From: JBBQTQ01 sp038213135
GTDB taxonomy: Bacteria; Actinomycetota; Thermoleophilia; Gaiellales; Gaiellaceae
Length of the DNA stretch: 16,052 bases
Direction of reading: 5' to 3'
NCBI GenBank assembly: GCA_038213135.1
Contig: JBBQTQ010000062.1
Span: forward strand, 1-16,052
Within the stretch, counting starts at the first letter, position 1; each line of letters starts with the position of its first letter. Below, piece after piece: positions 7,401-14,128 of this stretch. The position numbers and the translations under genes are program-made. The notes under the pieces are model-generated. The model was not told where the DNA came from. It worked only from the letters and a program-made list of their open reading frames with translations, and did no database searches.

Positions 7401-7654
7401 GGCGCTTGTACGAGGACGCGCTCGAGCTGCTGCAGTCGCTCGGGCTCCCGATCGAGGTCTGCCAGGCGCGCATGTCGTACGCGCTCGTGCTCGCCGCGCT
7501 CGGCGAGGAGGACGAGGCGCGGCGGCAGCTCGACGAAGCGCGCGGCACCTGTGCCGGGATCGGCGCGGCGGGTCTCGGCGAGGAGATCGAGCGGCGGCTG
7601 GCGACGCTGGCGGTGGGGCCGGTCGAGCCGGCCCCACCGCGTTCGGTCGTCTAG
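4406..7654 (+). CDS. Zn-ribbon / class III adenylate cyclase / AAA ATPase / TPR regulatory protein
   Basis: A 1082-residue multidomain signalling protein. In order: an N-terminal zinc ribbon (CPNC at 4-7, CLEC at 18-21); a class III nucleotide cyclase domain (about 35-205); an AAA/NACHT-like ATPase with Walker A GPPGIGKS (258-265) and Walker B VIVVEDLHWAE (385 onward); and TPR-type helical repeats from about residue 660 to the end. The cyclase keeps both metal aspartates (Asp44 in FTDIVGST, Asp88 in KFIGDAV), Lys84 before the second motif and Asn161/Arg165 (NTAARLQ), so it looks catalytically competent, most likely ATP to cAMP. The architecture is common in actinobacteria and Thermoleophilia, where ligands are mostly unknown. 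The start is GTG at 4406, 6 nt after TAGACT. It ends on a CTAG shared with the converging curlin-like gene. The wreck at 1890-2991 is a decayed relative lacking the AAA part. Confidence 0.9.
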   Translation: MPSCPNCGQDNPERAKFCLECGEPLATAEAPLEERKLVTVLFTDIVGSTAHAERLDPEDVRARLSVYYDRVRTELERFGGTVEKFIGDAVVALFGAPVAHEDDPERAVRAAFALRDAVAELNAADAWLELRIRTAVHTGEALVVTGGRSSAEGMAAGDVMNTAARLQSAAPVDGILVGELTYLATRSSIEYRAAEPVLAKGKSEPVIAWEAVAPLERPAAARSSRGRLVGRDEELGRLEALWEETLERRRPALAIVLGPPGIGKSRLLDELRQRVSRAATVLEGRCLSYGEGITYWPVIEILQGAAGVRQSDDAATSSRRLGELLEALPTDDPAELRTLATAAANLLGIPASPQGTYETTEISRAELHWGLRRLLHLLARRTPLVIVVEDLHWAEPTLLELLATLAEGEDGAPLLVIGSGRPELAERDGLWRDAPHRAVIRLEPLRPELGRALLGELLGSAALVDDASAEAILGRAGGNPLFLEETVRMLSEAGLVDETGWHLSGEGAELAVPTSLQTLLASRLDGLPQPEKRVAQQASVAGLVFWAGAVAHMRGADRAELGEVQQRLDGLERRDVVRASEQSTMVGEREYAFKHVLLREVAYGQLPKGRRAELHLRFAEWLESLGGVEEFVEIVAYHLEQSCRMAREVERSPVPPPLERAAAALMQAGDRAERREGMREAARFYERALELPGESDPAARLELRLRHARALAALGQIAAAAEAARATAEEALRLERPDLRASALILDANLDLRRGRATEARRALGEAVELAEACGDRRLQLRAWFARAALLAEIEGDLEGAVTQLRLSLTLAEELDDRALHTEGRLRLGFVLFNLGKLAEAETELDRCLALAAELGSRRDEARAIFQLGLVKYLRGDLAEAERLGREAQIALEVTGEPYFQIQNHVALAQYALARGDPGRAEEWLRAAMPTALDEGGWLLVEAYRLLVQVLVELGRADDAADLVEFAARDVPEEHSYARAALILARAYVASARGEDEARRLYEDALELLQSLGLPIEVCQARMSYALVLAALGEEDEARRQLDEARGTCAGIGAAGLGEEIERRLATLAVGPVEPAPPRSVV

Positions 7655-8958
7655 CGCAGACGCCGGGCGAAGGTAGTCGGTGGCGGACCGCAGACCGCCT
7701 TCGCCGCGAGATTACACGGCGGCGGCGGGGGGCCACTCGTACAGCCGCCCCCCTCGCCGGAGCTCGAGCAACTCGTGTCAAGCAACAACGGCGGCGTGCA
7801 CGGCTGCTCGGAGACCGAGTTGTTCACGTTGCCGCCGTCGTTCTGCGCATGATGCGAGATCTTGCAGCCGCCCGCAGGCGAGCTGCTCTGTCCGACGATC
7901 TCGATGCTCTCGGTCGCGTTCGCGCCCTCCGAGGCGTTCTGCGTCACGTCCTGGTTGATCGTCTCCCGGCTCTGGGAATTCCCGTTCGAGCTGCCGACGC
8001 CGCAGCAGCCGGTCGGGTCGTACAGCGTCTGCTTCGACCCCGGGCCGCCCTTCAGCTTCTGGTGCTTCTTCTGGTCGGCGTCGTTGCGGGAGGCACCCGT
8101 CGAGGAGACTTGGTGCACTCGCCCGTCGATCCCGCCGTGGGGCGAGCCCTGCTGCTGAGTCGCGACCGACTTCGTCTCGCCGTTCTGTTCGATCGTCTGC
8201 CGCAGGTGGTTGTGGTTGTCGCCGGCGCCGGCCGTCTGCTCGATGTTCGCGCAAGCGTTCGGAGCGCTGGCTGAGCTGGACGAAAGATCGCAGTCGCCAA
8301 ACCCGGAGGGAAGACCGTCCCCGTTCTGCGACTGCGTCGTCCCGTCACGAGCGTGCTGGTCCTGATCCTGGTTGACGTCCGCCTTGTTGTCGCCGTTGCC
8401 GCCGACGTTCTGCGTCACGTCTGCCCGCTGGTGGATGTCCTGTGCCTCGCCGGCCAAGCTGCGAGCGTCCTGCTTGACGCGCTGGCTCAGGTGGAGCTCG
8501 TTCTTCCGCGTCGCCCCGCTCTGGTCGACCTTTGCCGTCTGGCTCGCGGTCTCGGCCGCGCCGCCGAGCGACTCGACGACCTGCTCGACCTCGGCCTTGT
8601 TCTCCACGCCGACCTGGGTGATCGAGCAGACTTGGACGGCTCCGTCGCTCCTGGTTCGCTCGGTGCAGCGGGCCTCGTTCCTCGGCCCGCTCTGGCTGAT
8701 CACGCAGCTCTGGTTGTCGGGGCTGTTCGTCCCCGTGCCGCCCGGCCCGCACTCGAAGCGGTTGTCGGCCCCGAGCTGCAGCACGTGCCGCGCGGTCGTG
8801 CAGTTCCAGCCCGCGCCGGGGCAGCTCGGTCCCGCGTAGTTGTGCGCGCCGCTCTGAACGACGAGCCCGGCTCCCGGACGCGCCGAGGAGCCCGTCGCGA
8901 CGAGCGAGGCGCTCGCCACGAGCGCCAGCGCGGCAACGAGCAGAAATCTCCTTCGCAT
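7651..8958 (-). CDS. Secreted Cys-rich protein with curlin-like repeats
   Basis: A 435-residue exported protein of unknown function. Residues 1-26 form a Sec signal peptide (MRRR, hydrophobic core FLLVAALALVASASLVA, then GSSA). The mature part is rich in N, Q, G, S and T and carries degenerate repeats near the curlin consensus QxGxxNxAxxxQ. The best is ITQVGVENKAEVEQ (113-126). Others are VVQSGAHNYA (33), VLQLGADNRF (59), VISQSGPRNEA (86), VDQSGATRKNE (143), VTQNVGGNGDNKADVNQ (181), IEQNGETKSV (256) and INQDVTQNASEGANA (334). Curlin repeats stack as amyloid beta-strand-loop-strand units. Sixteen cysteines, unusual for curlins, and a Pro-rich tail suggest disulfide-stabilised packing. The ATG at 8958 has a strong Shine-Dalgarno (AAGGAGG, 8 nt spacing). 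No csg-type export genes are visible nearby. The amyloid role is inference. Confidence 0.75.
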   Translation of the reverse strand: MRRRFLLVAALALVASASLVATGSSARPGAGLVVQSGAHNYAGPSCPGAGWNCTTARHVLQLGADNRFECGPGGTGTNSPDNQSCVISQSGPRNEARCTERTRSDGAVQVCSITQVGVENKAEVEQVVESLGGAAETASQTAKVDQSGATRKNELHLSQRVKQDARSLAGEAQDIHQRADVTQNVGGNGDNKADVNQDQDQHARDGTTQSQNGDGLPSGFGDCDLSSSSASAPNACANIEQTAGAGDNHNHLRQTIEQNGETKSVATQQQGSPHGGIDGRVHQVSSTGASRNDADQKKHQKLKGGPGSKQTLYDPTGCCGVGSSNGNSQSRETINQDVTQNASEGANATESIEIVGQSSSPAGGCKISHHAQNDGGNVNNSVSEQPCTPPLLLDTSCSSSGEGGGCTSGPPPPPCNLAAKAVCGPPPTTFARRLR

Positions 8959-8985
8959 GGTCTCTCCCTCCTTCGAAGTGGCGGG

Positions 8986-8991
8986 ACGCTA
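8986..8991 (-). promoter_or_regulatory. -10 box of the curlin-like gene (leadered)
   Basis: TAGCGT on the minus strand; a weak -35 (TTCCAA, 9014-9009) lies 17 bp upstream. The predicted start near 8979 leaves about 20 nt of leader holding the Shine-Dalgarno AAGGAGG (8973-8967). The same 9009-9014 hexamer read on the plus strand serves the divergent thioesterase. Confidence 0.4.
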
Positions 8992-9008
8992 CCACCTTCC
9001 GGCCACAA

Positions 9009-9036
9009 TTGGAAGCGCCGGGACATGCCCTACGAT
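9009..9036 (+). promoter_or_regulatory. Promoter of the thioesterase gene
   Basis: TTGGAA (9009-9014), 16 bp spacer, TACGAT (9031-9036), then 7 nt (CCTCCCG) and the GTG start at 9044. The gene is inferred to be leaderless. Its -35 hexamer overlaps the inferred -35 of the divergent curlin-like gene. Confidence 0.55.
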
Positions 9037-9043
9037 CCTCCCG

Positions 9044-9469
9044 GTGCAGCCGCCGTTCAAGTTCTCCGCCCGCACCCGTGTCGGCTTCTCGGACACGGAC
9101 GCGCAGGGAGTCGTCTACTACGGCCGCTACATGCCGTACTTCGACCTCGCGCGCGTCGAGTACCACCGCCGGCTCGACCTCCTGCGGCCGCAACCGACCG
9201 ACCGGCAGTTCGTGATGCGCGCGATGCAAGTCGAGTACCACGCGCCCGCCCGGTTCGACGACCCGATCGAGGTCCACGTCCGCGTCGCGCGGATCGGCCG
9301 CTCCAGCATCACCTACGAGTTCGCCGCGTACCTCGAGGGCGAGTCGCTCGCCGTGGCCGCGACGCAGACGCTCGTCCTGATCGATCTCGAGAAGCGCGAG
9401 CCCTGCGAGATCCCCGACTGGTACCGCGCGCGGATCCGCAAGTTCGAGGGAGACGACCTCGAAGCCTGA
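9044..9469 (+). CDS. Hotdog-fold acyl-CoA thioesterase (4HBT / YbgC-like)
   Basis: The 141-residue protein has the 4HBT signature FSDTDAQGVVYYGRYMPYFD near the N-terminus (catalytic Asp in SDTDAQGVVYYG), then a long helix and the beta strands IEVHVRVARIGRSSITYEF and LAVAATQTLVLIDLE. Family members cleave acyl-CoA thioesters in the cytoplasm; the acyl chain is not predictable. The frame is open upstream to 8957, but the extension (MVSPSFEVAGRYHLPATIGS) crosses the promoter and lacks hotdog features. The GTG at 9044 (VQPPFKFSARTRVGFSDTD) is chosen because a TACGAT box ends 7 nt before it. A GAF-like frame follows almost without a gap and may be translationally coupled. Confidence 0.85.
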   Translation: MQPPFKFSARTRVGFSDTDAQGVVYYGRYMPYFDLARVEYHRRLDLLRPQPTDRQFVMRAMQVEYHAPARFDDPIEVHVRVARIGRSSITYEFAAYLEGESLAVAATQTLVLIDLEKREPCEIPDWYRARIRKFEGDDLEA

Positions 9470-9542
9470 GCTTCGCGGCGCCCTCGAGGCCGTCGACCGG
9501 ATCCTCAACCGAGGCGGCGAACCGGACGACCTGCTCCGCTCC

Positions 9543-9761
9543 GTGCTGGCCGCGCTGCACGAACGAGGGATCGGGTTCGTCGCGATTCACACGATCGCAG
9601 GCTCGGAGCTCACGGTCGGTACATTCGGCGAGCCGACGACCGCCATTCCTGTTGTCTACGCGGGTCGAGACCTGGGCGAGCTCGTCGCCACGACCGACGA
9701 TCGCGAGTTCCTGGAGCGCGTCGCGACGCTGATCTCGGCCCAGCTCCCTCGAACGGGGTAA
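9543..9761 (+). CDS. Short GAF-domain-like protein, 5' end unclear
   Basis: The 72-residue ORF from GTG 9543 reads VLAALHERGIGFVAIHTIAG, then ELTVGTFGEP, PVVYAGRDLGELVATTDD and FLERVATLISAQL. This is the compact GAF-like pattern of a small sensor or ligand-binding protein. Protein-like sequence clearly continues upstream in the same frame to about 9465 (PELRGALEAVDRILNRGGEP), supplying the expected first helix, yet no ATG, GTG or TTG exists there before the frame closes at 9378. Possible explanations are an ACG start at 9453 (ACG ACC TCG AAG), a +1 shift out of the thioesterase, a sequencing indel, or gene decay. GTG 9543 is the first ordinary start but would remove the first helix. Ligand and role unknown. 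Confidence 0.5.
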   Translation: MLAALHERGIGFVAIHTIAGSELTVGTFGEPTTAIPVVYAGRDLGELVATTDDREFLERVATLISAQLPRTG

Positions 9762-9770
9762 CCCACCCAG

Positions 9771-9790
9771 TCGAGGGATCGATCCCTCGA
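9771..9790. terminator. Perfect 20-bp palindrome between convergent genes, likely bidirectional terminator
   Basis: TCGAGGGATC followed directly by its reverse complement GATCCCTCGA. A second overlapping dyad follows (CCCTCG AA CGAGGG, 9784-9797), and CCCTCGAACGGGG occurs just before it at 9746-9758. It sits in the 43-bp gap between the GAF-like stop (9761) and the rel stop (9805). No T-tract follows on either strand, so an intrinsic terminator is plausible but not certain. Confidence 0.5.
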
Positions 9791-9804
9791 ACGAGGGATT
9801 CCAG

Positions 9805-12009
9805 CTAGGACGGCGTCACGCGGTACGCGTCGAACACTGCCTCGACGTTGCGTAGCGCCGAGAGCAGCGCCCGCAGCGACTTCACGTCGCCGATCTCCGC
9901 GGTGTACCAGTTCTTCGCGAGCTGATCTTCGACGCCGCCGCCGTAGGCGACGATGTTCGCCCCGTGCTCGGCAAACGTCCGCGCCACATCCTCGAGGAGC
10001 CGCGGCCGATCCCACGCGTCGACGGCGAGCTGGACGCGGAAGCTCTGCGAGCCGCCGCCCTCCCAGGAGACGTCCGTGAAGCGCTCGGGGTTCCGCTTCA
10101 GCGCCTTGGCGTTCGGACAGTCCTCGCGGTGGATCGTGATTCCCTTGCCGAGCGAGATGTAGCCGAGAATCTTGTCGCCGGGCACGGGCGTGCAGCACTT
10201 GGCGAGCCGGACGAGCACCTCCTCGACCCCGTGGACGTTGATGCCGAAGTTCTCGCTCGCCGAGGTCTCGCGGCTGCGCGGCGGCTTGAGCGGGATCGTC
10301 TCCTCCTCGGCGACCTCGTCCGTCCTGAGCCGCTGGATCACCTTCTTGACGATCTGATGCGAGGAGAGCTTCCCCGAGCCGAGCGCAATGTAGAAGTCCT
10401 CGGCCTTCTTGAAGCCCGTCTCGCGGATTACCTGCGCGAGCACGGCCGAGCCGGCCAGCTTCTTGTACGGCAGGTTCTGCTTCTTCAAGGCGTCCTCGAG
10501 CGAGTCGCGGCCCTTCTGCTCCGACTCTTCGCGGGTCTGGCTGGAGAACCACTGGCGGATCTTGTTGCGCGCCCGTGATGAGGCGGCTACCGAGAGCCAG
10601 TCGCGCGAGGGGCCGCGGCCGGACTTCGTCGTGAGGATCTCGACGATGTCGCCGTTCTTCAGGCGGTAGTGGAGCGGGACGATCCGGCCGTTGACCTTCG
10701 AGCCGACGGTGCGGTGGCCGACGTCCGTGTGCACCGAGTAGGCGAAGTCGATCGGCGTCGCCCCCGCCGGCAGGGTCTTCACCTCGCCCTTCGGCGTGAA
10801 GACGAACACCTCCTCGACGAAGAAGTGATCCTTCAGGTTCTTCATGAACTCGCCGGGGTCGGACTCGTCGCTCTGCCAGTCCATGATCTGCTTGACCCAG
10901 GCCGCCCACTCGTCGGCGCTGCCCTTCTTGGCCCCGCGCTTGTAGATCCAGTGCGCGGCGATCCCGAGCTCGGCCTCGCCGTGCATCTCGCGGGTGCGGA
11001 TCTGGATCTCGAGCGGTCGCCCCTCCGGCCCGATCACAGTCGTGTGCAACGCTCGATAGCGGTTCAGCTTGGGCATCGCGATGTAGTCCTTGAACCGCCC
11101 CGGCATCGGCTTCCAGAGCGAGTGGATCAGGCCCAGGGCGCCGTAGCAGTCGCGCGTCCCCTCCTCGCCCTCGCGCTCGACGATCACGCGCATGGCGGTC
11201 AGGTCGTAGATCTCGTTGAACTCGCGACCCTTGCGGGTCATCTTGTCGTAGATCGAATAGAAGTGCTTCGGGCGGCCTGAGATCTCGGAGGGGATCGCGA
11301 CCTTGTCGAGCTCCGCCTTGAGGATGATCGAGGCCTCGCGGACGTGGCCCTCACGGTCGTCGCGCCGCTCGGCGACCATCGTCTTGATCTCCTCGTACTT
11401 GCGCGGATGGAGCGTCTGGAACGCGAGGTCCTCGAGCTCCCACTTGACGGCATGGATGCCCAGGCGATGGGCGATCGGCGCGTAGATCTCGAGCGTCTCC
11501 TTGGCGGTCTGCACCTGCTTCGGCTTGCCGAGGAACTCGATCGTGCGCATGTTGTGCAGGCGGTCGGCGAGCTTGATCAGGATCACGCGCGGATCCTGGG
11601 TCATCGCCAGGATCATCTTGCGGTAGTTCTCGGCCTCGGCGTGCTCGCGGCTCGCGAACTGGATCCTGGTCAGCTTCGTGACGCCCTCGACGAGATGCGC
11701 CACCTCGTCCCCGAACTCGGTTCGGATGTCCTCCAGCTCGACGCCGGTGTCCTCGATCGTGTCGTGGAGCAGCGCGGCGACGAGCGTGTCCTCGTCGAGG
11801 CGGAGCTCGGCGAGGATCCGGCCCACGCTCCACGGGTGTGTGACGAAGTCGTCGCCCGAGCGGCGCTGCTGCCCCTCGTGCGCTCTGACCGCGAACGCGA
11901 ACGCGCGGGCGAGCAGGTCGCGGTCGACGTCGGGCTTGTACGACTCGACGTCCGCGATCAGCTCCTCGAGCAACTCCTGATGGGGGCCTGAGACCTCGAC
12001 GACGGCCAT
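9805..12009 (-). CDS. rel: Bifunctional (p)ppGpp synthetase/hydrolase (RelA/SpoT, Rel)
   Basis: The 734-residue stringent-response enzyme makes (p)ppGpp from GTP/GDP plus ATP and hydrolyses it. Domains in order: HD hydrolase (His58, LLHDTIEDT with His82-Asp83, LADRLHNMRT at 147); synthetase with YDLTAMRVIV (268), the RFKD motif (305-308) typical of bifunctional Rels, and LEIQIRTREMHGEAELGIAA (333 onward); TGS (VFVFTPKGEVKTLPAGATPI, about 401-460); a zinc-finger/RIS region (LAKCCTPVPGDKILGYISLG); and a C-terminal ACT domain (FRVQLAVDAWDRPRLLEDVA onward). Both catalytic sites look intact. The open frame extends to 12396, but that part is antisense to recJ. The ATG at 12009 lies exactly 6 nt after a TACACT box, implying a leaderless mRNA. 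recJ lies upstream on the same strand, separated by about 200 bp. Confidence 0.95.
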   Translation of the reverse strand: MAVVEVSGPHQELLEELIADVESYKPDVDRDLLARAFAFAVRAHEGQQRRSGDDFVTHPWSVGRILAELRLDEDTLVAALLHDTIEDTGVELEDIRTEFGDEVAHLVEGVTKLTRIQFASREHAEAENYRKMILAMTQDPRVILIKLADRLHNMRTIEFLGKPKQVQTAKETLEIYAPIAHRLGIHAVKWELEDLAFQTLHPRKYEEIKTMVAERRDDREGHVREASIILKAELDKVAIPSEISGRPKHFYSIYDKMTRKGREFNEIYDLTAMRVIVEREGEEGTRDCYGALGLIHSLWKPMPGRFKDYIAMPKLNRYRALHTTVIGPEGRPLEIQIRTREMHGEAELGIAAHWIYKRGAKKGSADEWAAWVKQIMDWQSDESDPGEFMKNLKDHFFVEEVFVFTPKGEVKTLPAGATPIDFAYSVHTDVGHRTVGSKVNGRIVPLHYRLKNGDIVEILTTKSGRGPSRDWLSVAASSRARNKIRQWFSSQTREESEQKGRDSLEDALKKQNLPYKKLAGSAVLAQVIRETGFKKAEDFYIALGSGKLSSHQIVKKVIQRLRTDEVAEEETIPLKPPRSRETSASENFGINVHGVEEVLVRLAKCCTPVPGDKILGYISLGKGITIHREDCPNAKALKRNPERFTDVSWEGGGSQSFRVQLAVDAWDRPRLLEDVARTFAEHGANIVAYGGGVEDQLAKNWYTAEIGDVKSLRALLSALRNVEAVFDAYRVTPS

Positions 12010-12015
12010 GGATTC

Positions 12016-12021
12016 AGTGTA
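12016..12021 (-). promoter_or_regulatory. -10 box of the rel leaderless promoter
   Basis: TACACT on the minus strand followed by 6 nt (GAATCC) and ATG at 12009. No Shine-Dalgarno and no clear -35. Confidence 0.55.
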
Positions 12022-12081
12022 CTCCCGGCCTCGCGGGGCTTCCGTACCCCAAACGCAGGATCCGACGTTGCTCCGCCGAAG

Positions 12082-12210
12082 ATGCGATTCGTGCTCAGAC
12101 GGCTCAGGAAACGACGGCTCGTGCGGCTGCTGGCCGAGCTCGAGGCAGTGCGCGGCGGGCGTCGCTCCGCCCTGCCCGTGCAGCGGCTCTCGCTCGGCGC
12201 CGCCCGCTAA
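12082..12210 (+). CDS. Possible small basic protein (42 aa) in the rel-recJ gap
   Basis: ATG 12082 to TAA 12210 encodes MRFVLRRLRKRRLVRLLAEL and a further 22 residues, an Arg/Leu-rich amphipathic peptide. It fills most of the gap between the rel start (12009) and the recJ stop (12207), overlapping the latter by 4 bp. Hand count gives roughly 83/55/86 percent GC at codon positions 1/2/3, a coding-like pattern. However, no -10 box at leaderless spacing and no strong Shine-Dalgarno precede it. It may be a real small protein or chance; no family recognised. Confidence 0.3.
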   Translation: MRFVLRRLRKRRLVRLLAELEAVRGGRRSALPVQRLSLGAAR

Positions 12211-14069
12211 GCGGCTTCGAGCAGGGCGGGCTCCTCGCGCAGCAGCGTGCGGAAGCGCTCGGACTCGAGCAGGCTCCGCCACCCTCCCTCGGCGAGCTCG
12301 AGTTCCTCGAAGATCGCCTGCGCATCGGCGCTGAGCTGCCCGCTCTTCCACTCCACCGCGAAGCGCGCCCGCAGCTCGCGGTAGCGCTCGGGGCACTCGA
12401 AGATCCGCCTGACGACGAGCTGCGGCGAGACGGTGCCGTTCCAGCGGTTCTCCTGGAGGCGGAACGCGAGATCCCAGGTGCCGATGCGCCGGAAGCGGTC
12501 GAGCTGAGCGCCCAGCCCGAAGGCGATCGCGCTGCCGGCCGGCCGGCCGTCGTCGACCACGCGGAAGCGCAGGTGCTTGCCGTCACCGACCGCGCCGAGC
12601 TCGGTCAGCTCGCAGCCGGCGACGAGGAGCGTCACACCGGGGTTGCCGAGCCCGAACGGCGCGAGCTGCCGCAGCTCCGCGCAGAGGCCGAGGGTCAGGC
12701 TGCGGCCGGGGACGACGGCATCCACGATCGTGAGCGGACGCAGGTCCTCGTCGCCGAGCGTCGACTCGGCATGCGCTGCGAACGCGGCTGCGAACTGCTC
12801 GACGTGCTCCGGCTTGATCGAGAGGCCGGCGGCGGCCCGGTGGCCGCCGAAGCGCTCGAGGTGGTCGGCGCAGGCTGCGAGGCCCGCGTGGAGGTCGAAC
12901 GACGCGACCGAGCGGCCGGAGCCCTTCCAGTCGCCGTCGGTGCCGGCGATCAGGACGACCGGCCGGTTGAACCGCTCGACGAGGCGTGAGGCGACGATCC
13001 CGATCACGCCTTCGTGCCAGCCCTCGTCGGCGAGCACGTACGCCCGGCGGCGACGCTCCGGCTCCGTCCAGCTCTCGACCTGGGCGACGGCCGAGCGCAG
13101 GATTCGCTCCTCGACCGCCTGCCGGTCGCGGTTCAGCTCCTCGAGCTCGGCCGCGAGCAGACGCGCGGCGTCCTCGTTCTCGGTGAGCAGCAGCTCGAGC
13201 GCCGCCTGGGGTCGGCACAGCCGCCCGGCGGCGTTGATCCGCGGCGCGAGCCTGAACCCCACGGCACCCTCGTCGATCGCCGCCGGATCGACTCGGGCCG
13301 ACGCCATCAGCGCCCGCAGCCCCGGGCGCTGGGTGTGCGCGAGCCGCCGGAGGCCCGCGATCGCGAGAGCGCGGTTCTCGTCGACGAGCGGGACGACGTC
13401 GGCGATCGTCGCGAGCGCGACGAGGTCGAGCTGCGGCTCGAGCGCCTCGGCGCCGAGCAGTGCCTCGGCCAGCTTGTAGACGACACCGGTGCCGCAGAGC
13501 TCCGGGAACGGGTAGTCGGAAGGACGGGTCGCGACGATCGAGCAATCGGGGAGCGTCTCGCCGGGCCGATGGTGGTCGGTAACGATCACGTCGAGCCCGA
13601 GCCGCTTCGCCTCCTCGACCTCCGCGACGGCCGTGATGCCGCAGTCGACGGTCAGGATCAGGCCGTAGCCCTCCTCTGCGAGCCGCGCGAGCGTCTCCCC
13701 CGAGACGCCGTAGCCTTCCTCGAAGCGGCTCGGCAGGTGCCAGCCGACCTCGGCCCCGAGCTCGCGGAGCACGAGCACGGCGAGCGCCGTCGCGCAGATC
13801 CCGTCGACGTCGTAGTCGCCGTGTACGCAAATGCGCGTTCCGGCGGCGATCGCCGCGCGGATCGTCTCGCACGCCTTCGCCGTATCGCCGAGCAGCGCCG
13901 GATCGTGGCCGGGCAACGCCCCGGCGAGGAACTTGCTCGCCTCCTCGGGGTCGCCATACCCGCGCCGGACGAGGACGCTCGCAGTCGTCTCCGTGATCTC
14001 GAGCGCCCGTGCCAGCGCACCCGCCTCCCGGTGCGGGCAGGGACGGATCGTCCAGCTGCCCTCGTGCAT
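12207..14069 (-). CDS. recJ: Single-stranded-DNA-specific exonuclease RecJ
   Basis: 5'-3' ssDNA exonuclease of the DHH superfamily, acting in recombination and mismatch/base-excision repair. Using the start at 14069 (620 aa), the phosphoesterase motifs are HGDYDVDG (83-90), VDCG (141-144), TDHHRPG (DHH at 165-167) and LATIADVVPL. The DHHA1 domain carries GWHEGVIGIVASRL, GSGRSVASFDLH and FGGHRAAAGLSI. An OB-like region and a C-terminal extension (FECPERYRELRARFAVEWKS) follow. The frame is open to a GTG at 14105, which would add MPSDAAPTVALA. ATG 14069 is preferred because MHEGSWTIRPCPH matches where RecJ proteins begin and a TACCGT box lies 10 nt before it, but 14105 is possible. It is divergent from the M23 gene and on the same strand as rel. 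Confidence 0.93.
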   Translation of the reverse strand: MHEGSWTIRPCPHREAGALARALEITETTASVLVRRGYGDPEEASKFLAGALPGHDPALLGDTAKACETIRAAIAAGTRICVHGDYDVDGICATALAVLVLRELGAEVGWHLPSRFEEGYGVSGETLARLAEEGYGLILTVDCGITAVAEVEEAKRLGLDVIVTDHHRPGETLPDCSIVATRPSDYPFPELCGTGVVYKLAEALLGAEALEPQLDLVALATIADVVPLVDENRALAIAGLRRLAHTQRPGLRALMASARVDPAAIDEGAVGFRLAPRINAAGRLCRPQAALELLLTENEDAARLLAAELEELNRDRQAVEERILRSAVAQVESWTEPERRRRAYVLADEGWHEGVIGIVASRLVERFNRPVVLIAGTDGDWKGSGRSVASFDLHAGLAACADHLERFGGHRAAAGLSIKPEHVEQFAAAFAAHAESTLGDEDLRPLTIVDAVVPGRSLTLGLCAELRQLAPFGLGNPGVTLLVAGCELTELGAVGDGKHLRFRVVDDGRPAGSAIAFGLGAQLDRFRRIGTWDLAFRLQENRWNGTVSPQLVVRRIFECPERYRELRARFAVEWKSGQLSADAQAIFEELELAEGGWRSLLESERFRTLLREEPALLEAA

Positions 14070-14079
14070 CGCGAGGGCA

Positions 14080-14085
14080 ACGGTA
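14080..14085 (-). promoter_or_regulatory. Possible -10 box of recJ
   Basis: TACCGT on the minus strand, 10 nt before the ATG at 14069. The predicted mRNA would have a leader of only a few nucleotides. Weaker than the other cases because an upstream GTG at 14105 is a competing start. Confidence 0.35.
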
Positions 14086-14122
14086 GGCGCCGCGTCGGAC
14101 GGCACCGTCTGCGCTGCGGATC

Positions 14123-14128
14123 TACAGT
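14123..14128 (+). promoter_or_regulatory. -10 box of the M23/SPOR gene
   Basis: TACAGT followed by 6 nt (TTTCGC) and the ATG at 14135. No Shine-Dalgarno. Confidence 0.55.

Noticed and set aside
6265..8274. Plus-strand 669-codon frame across the TPR region and the curlin-like gene
   Set aside because: Arg/Ala/Gly-rich product with no motifs. It crosses the cyclase stop and runs antisense into a gene with a signal peptide, Shine-Dalgarno and repeats.
9461..9475. RF2-style programmed +1 frameshift joining thioesterase and GAF-like frame
   Set aside because: GCC TGA lacks the slippery CTT TGA C context and no upstream Shine-Dalgarno at stimulating distance is evident. A lost start or an indel is simpler.
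8345..9732. Long frames on both strands over the curlin-like gene and the thioesterase
   Set aside because: They cover the promoter region and lack motifs, while the accepted genes have signal peptide, hotdog motif and promoter support.
12010..12396. N-terminal extension of rel to 12396
   Set aside because: The added residues are Arg/Ala-rich and antisense to recJ. The ATG at 12009 has a -10 box at exact leaderless spacing and gives the usual Rel length.
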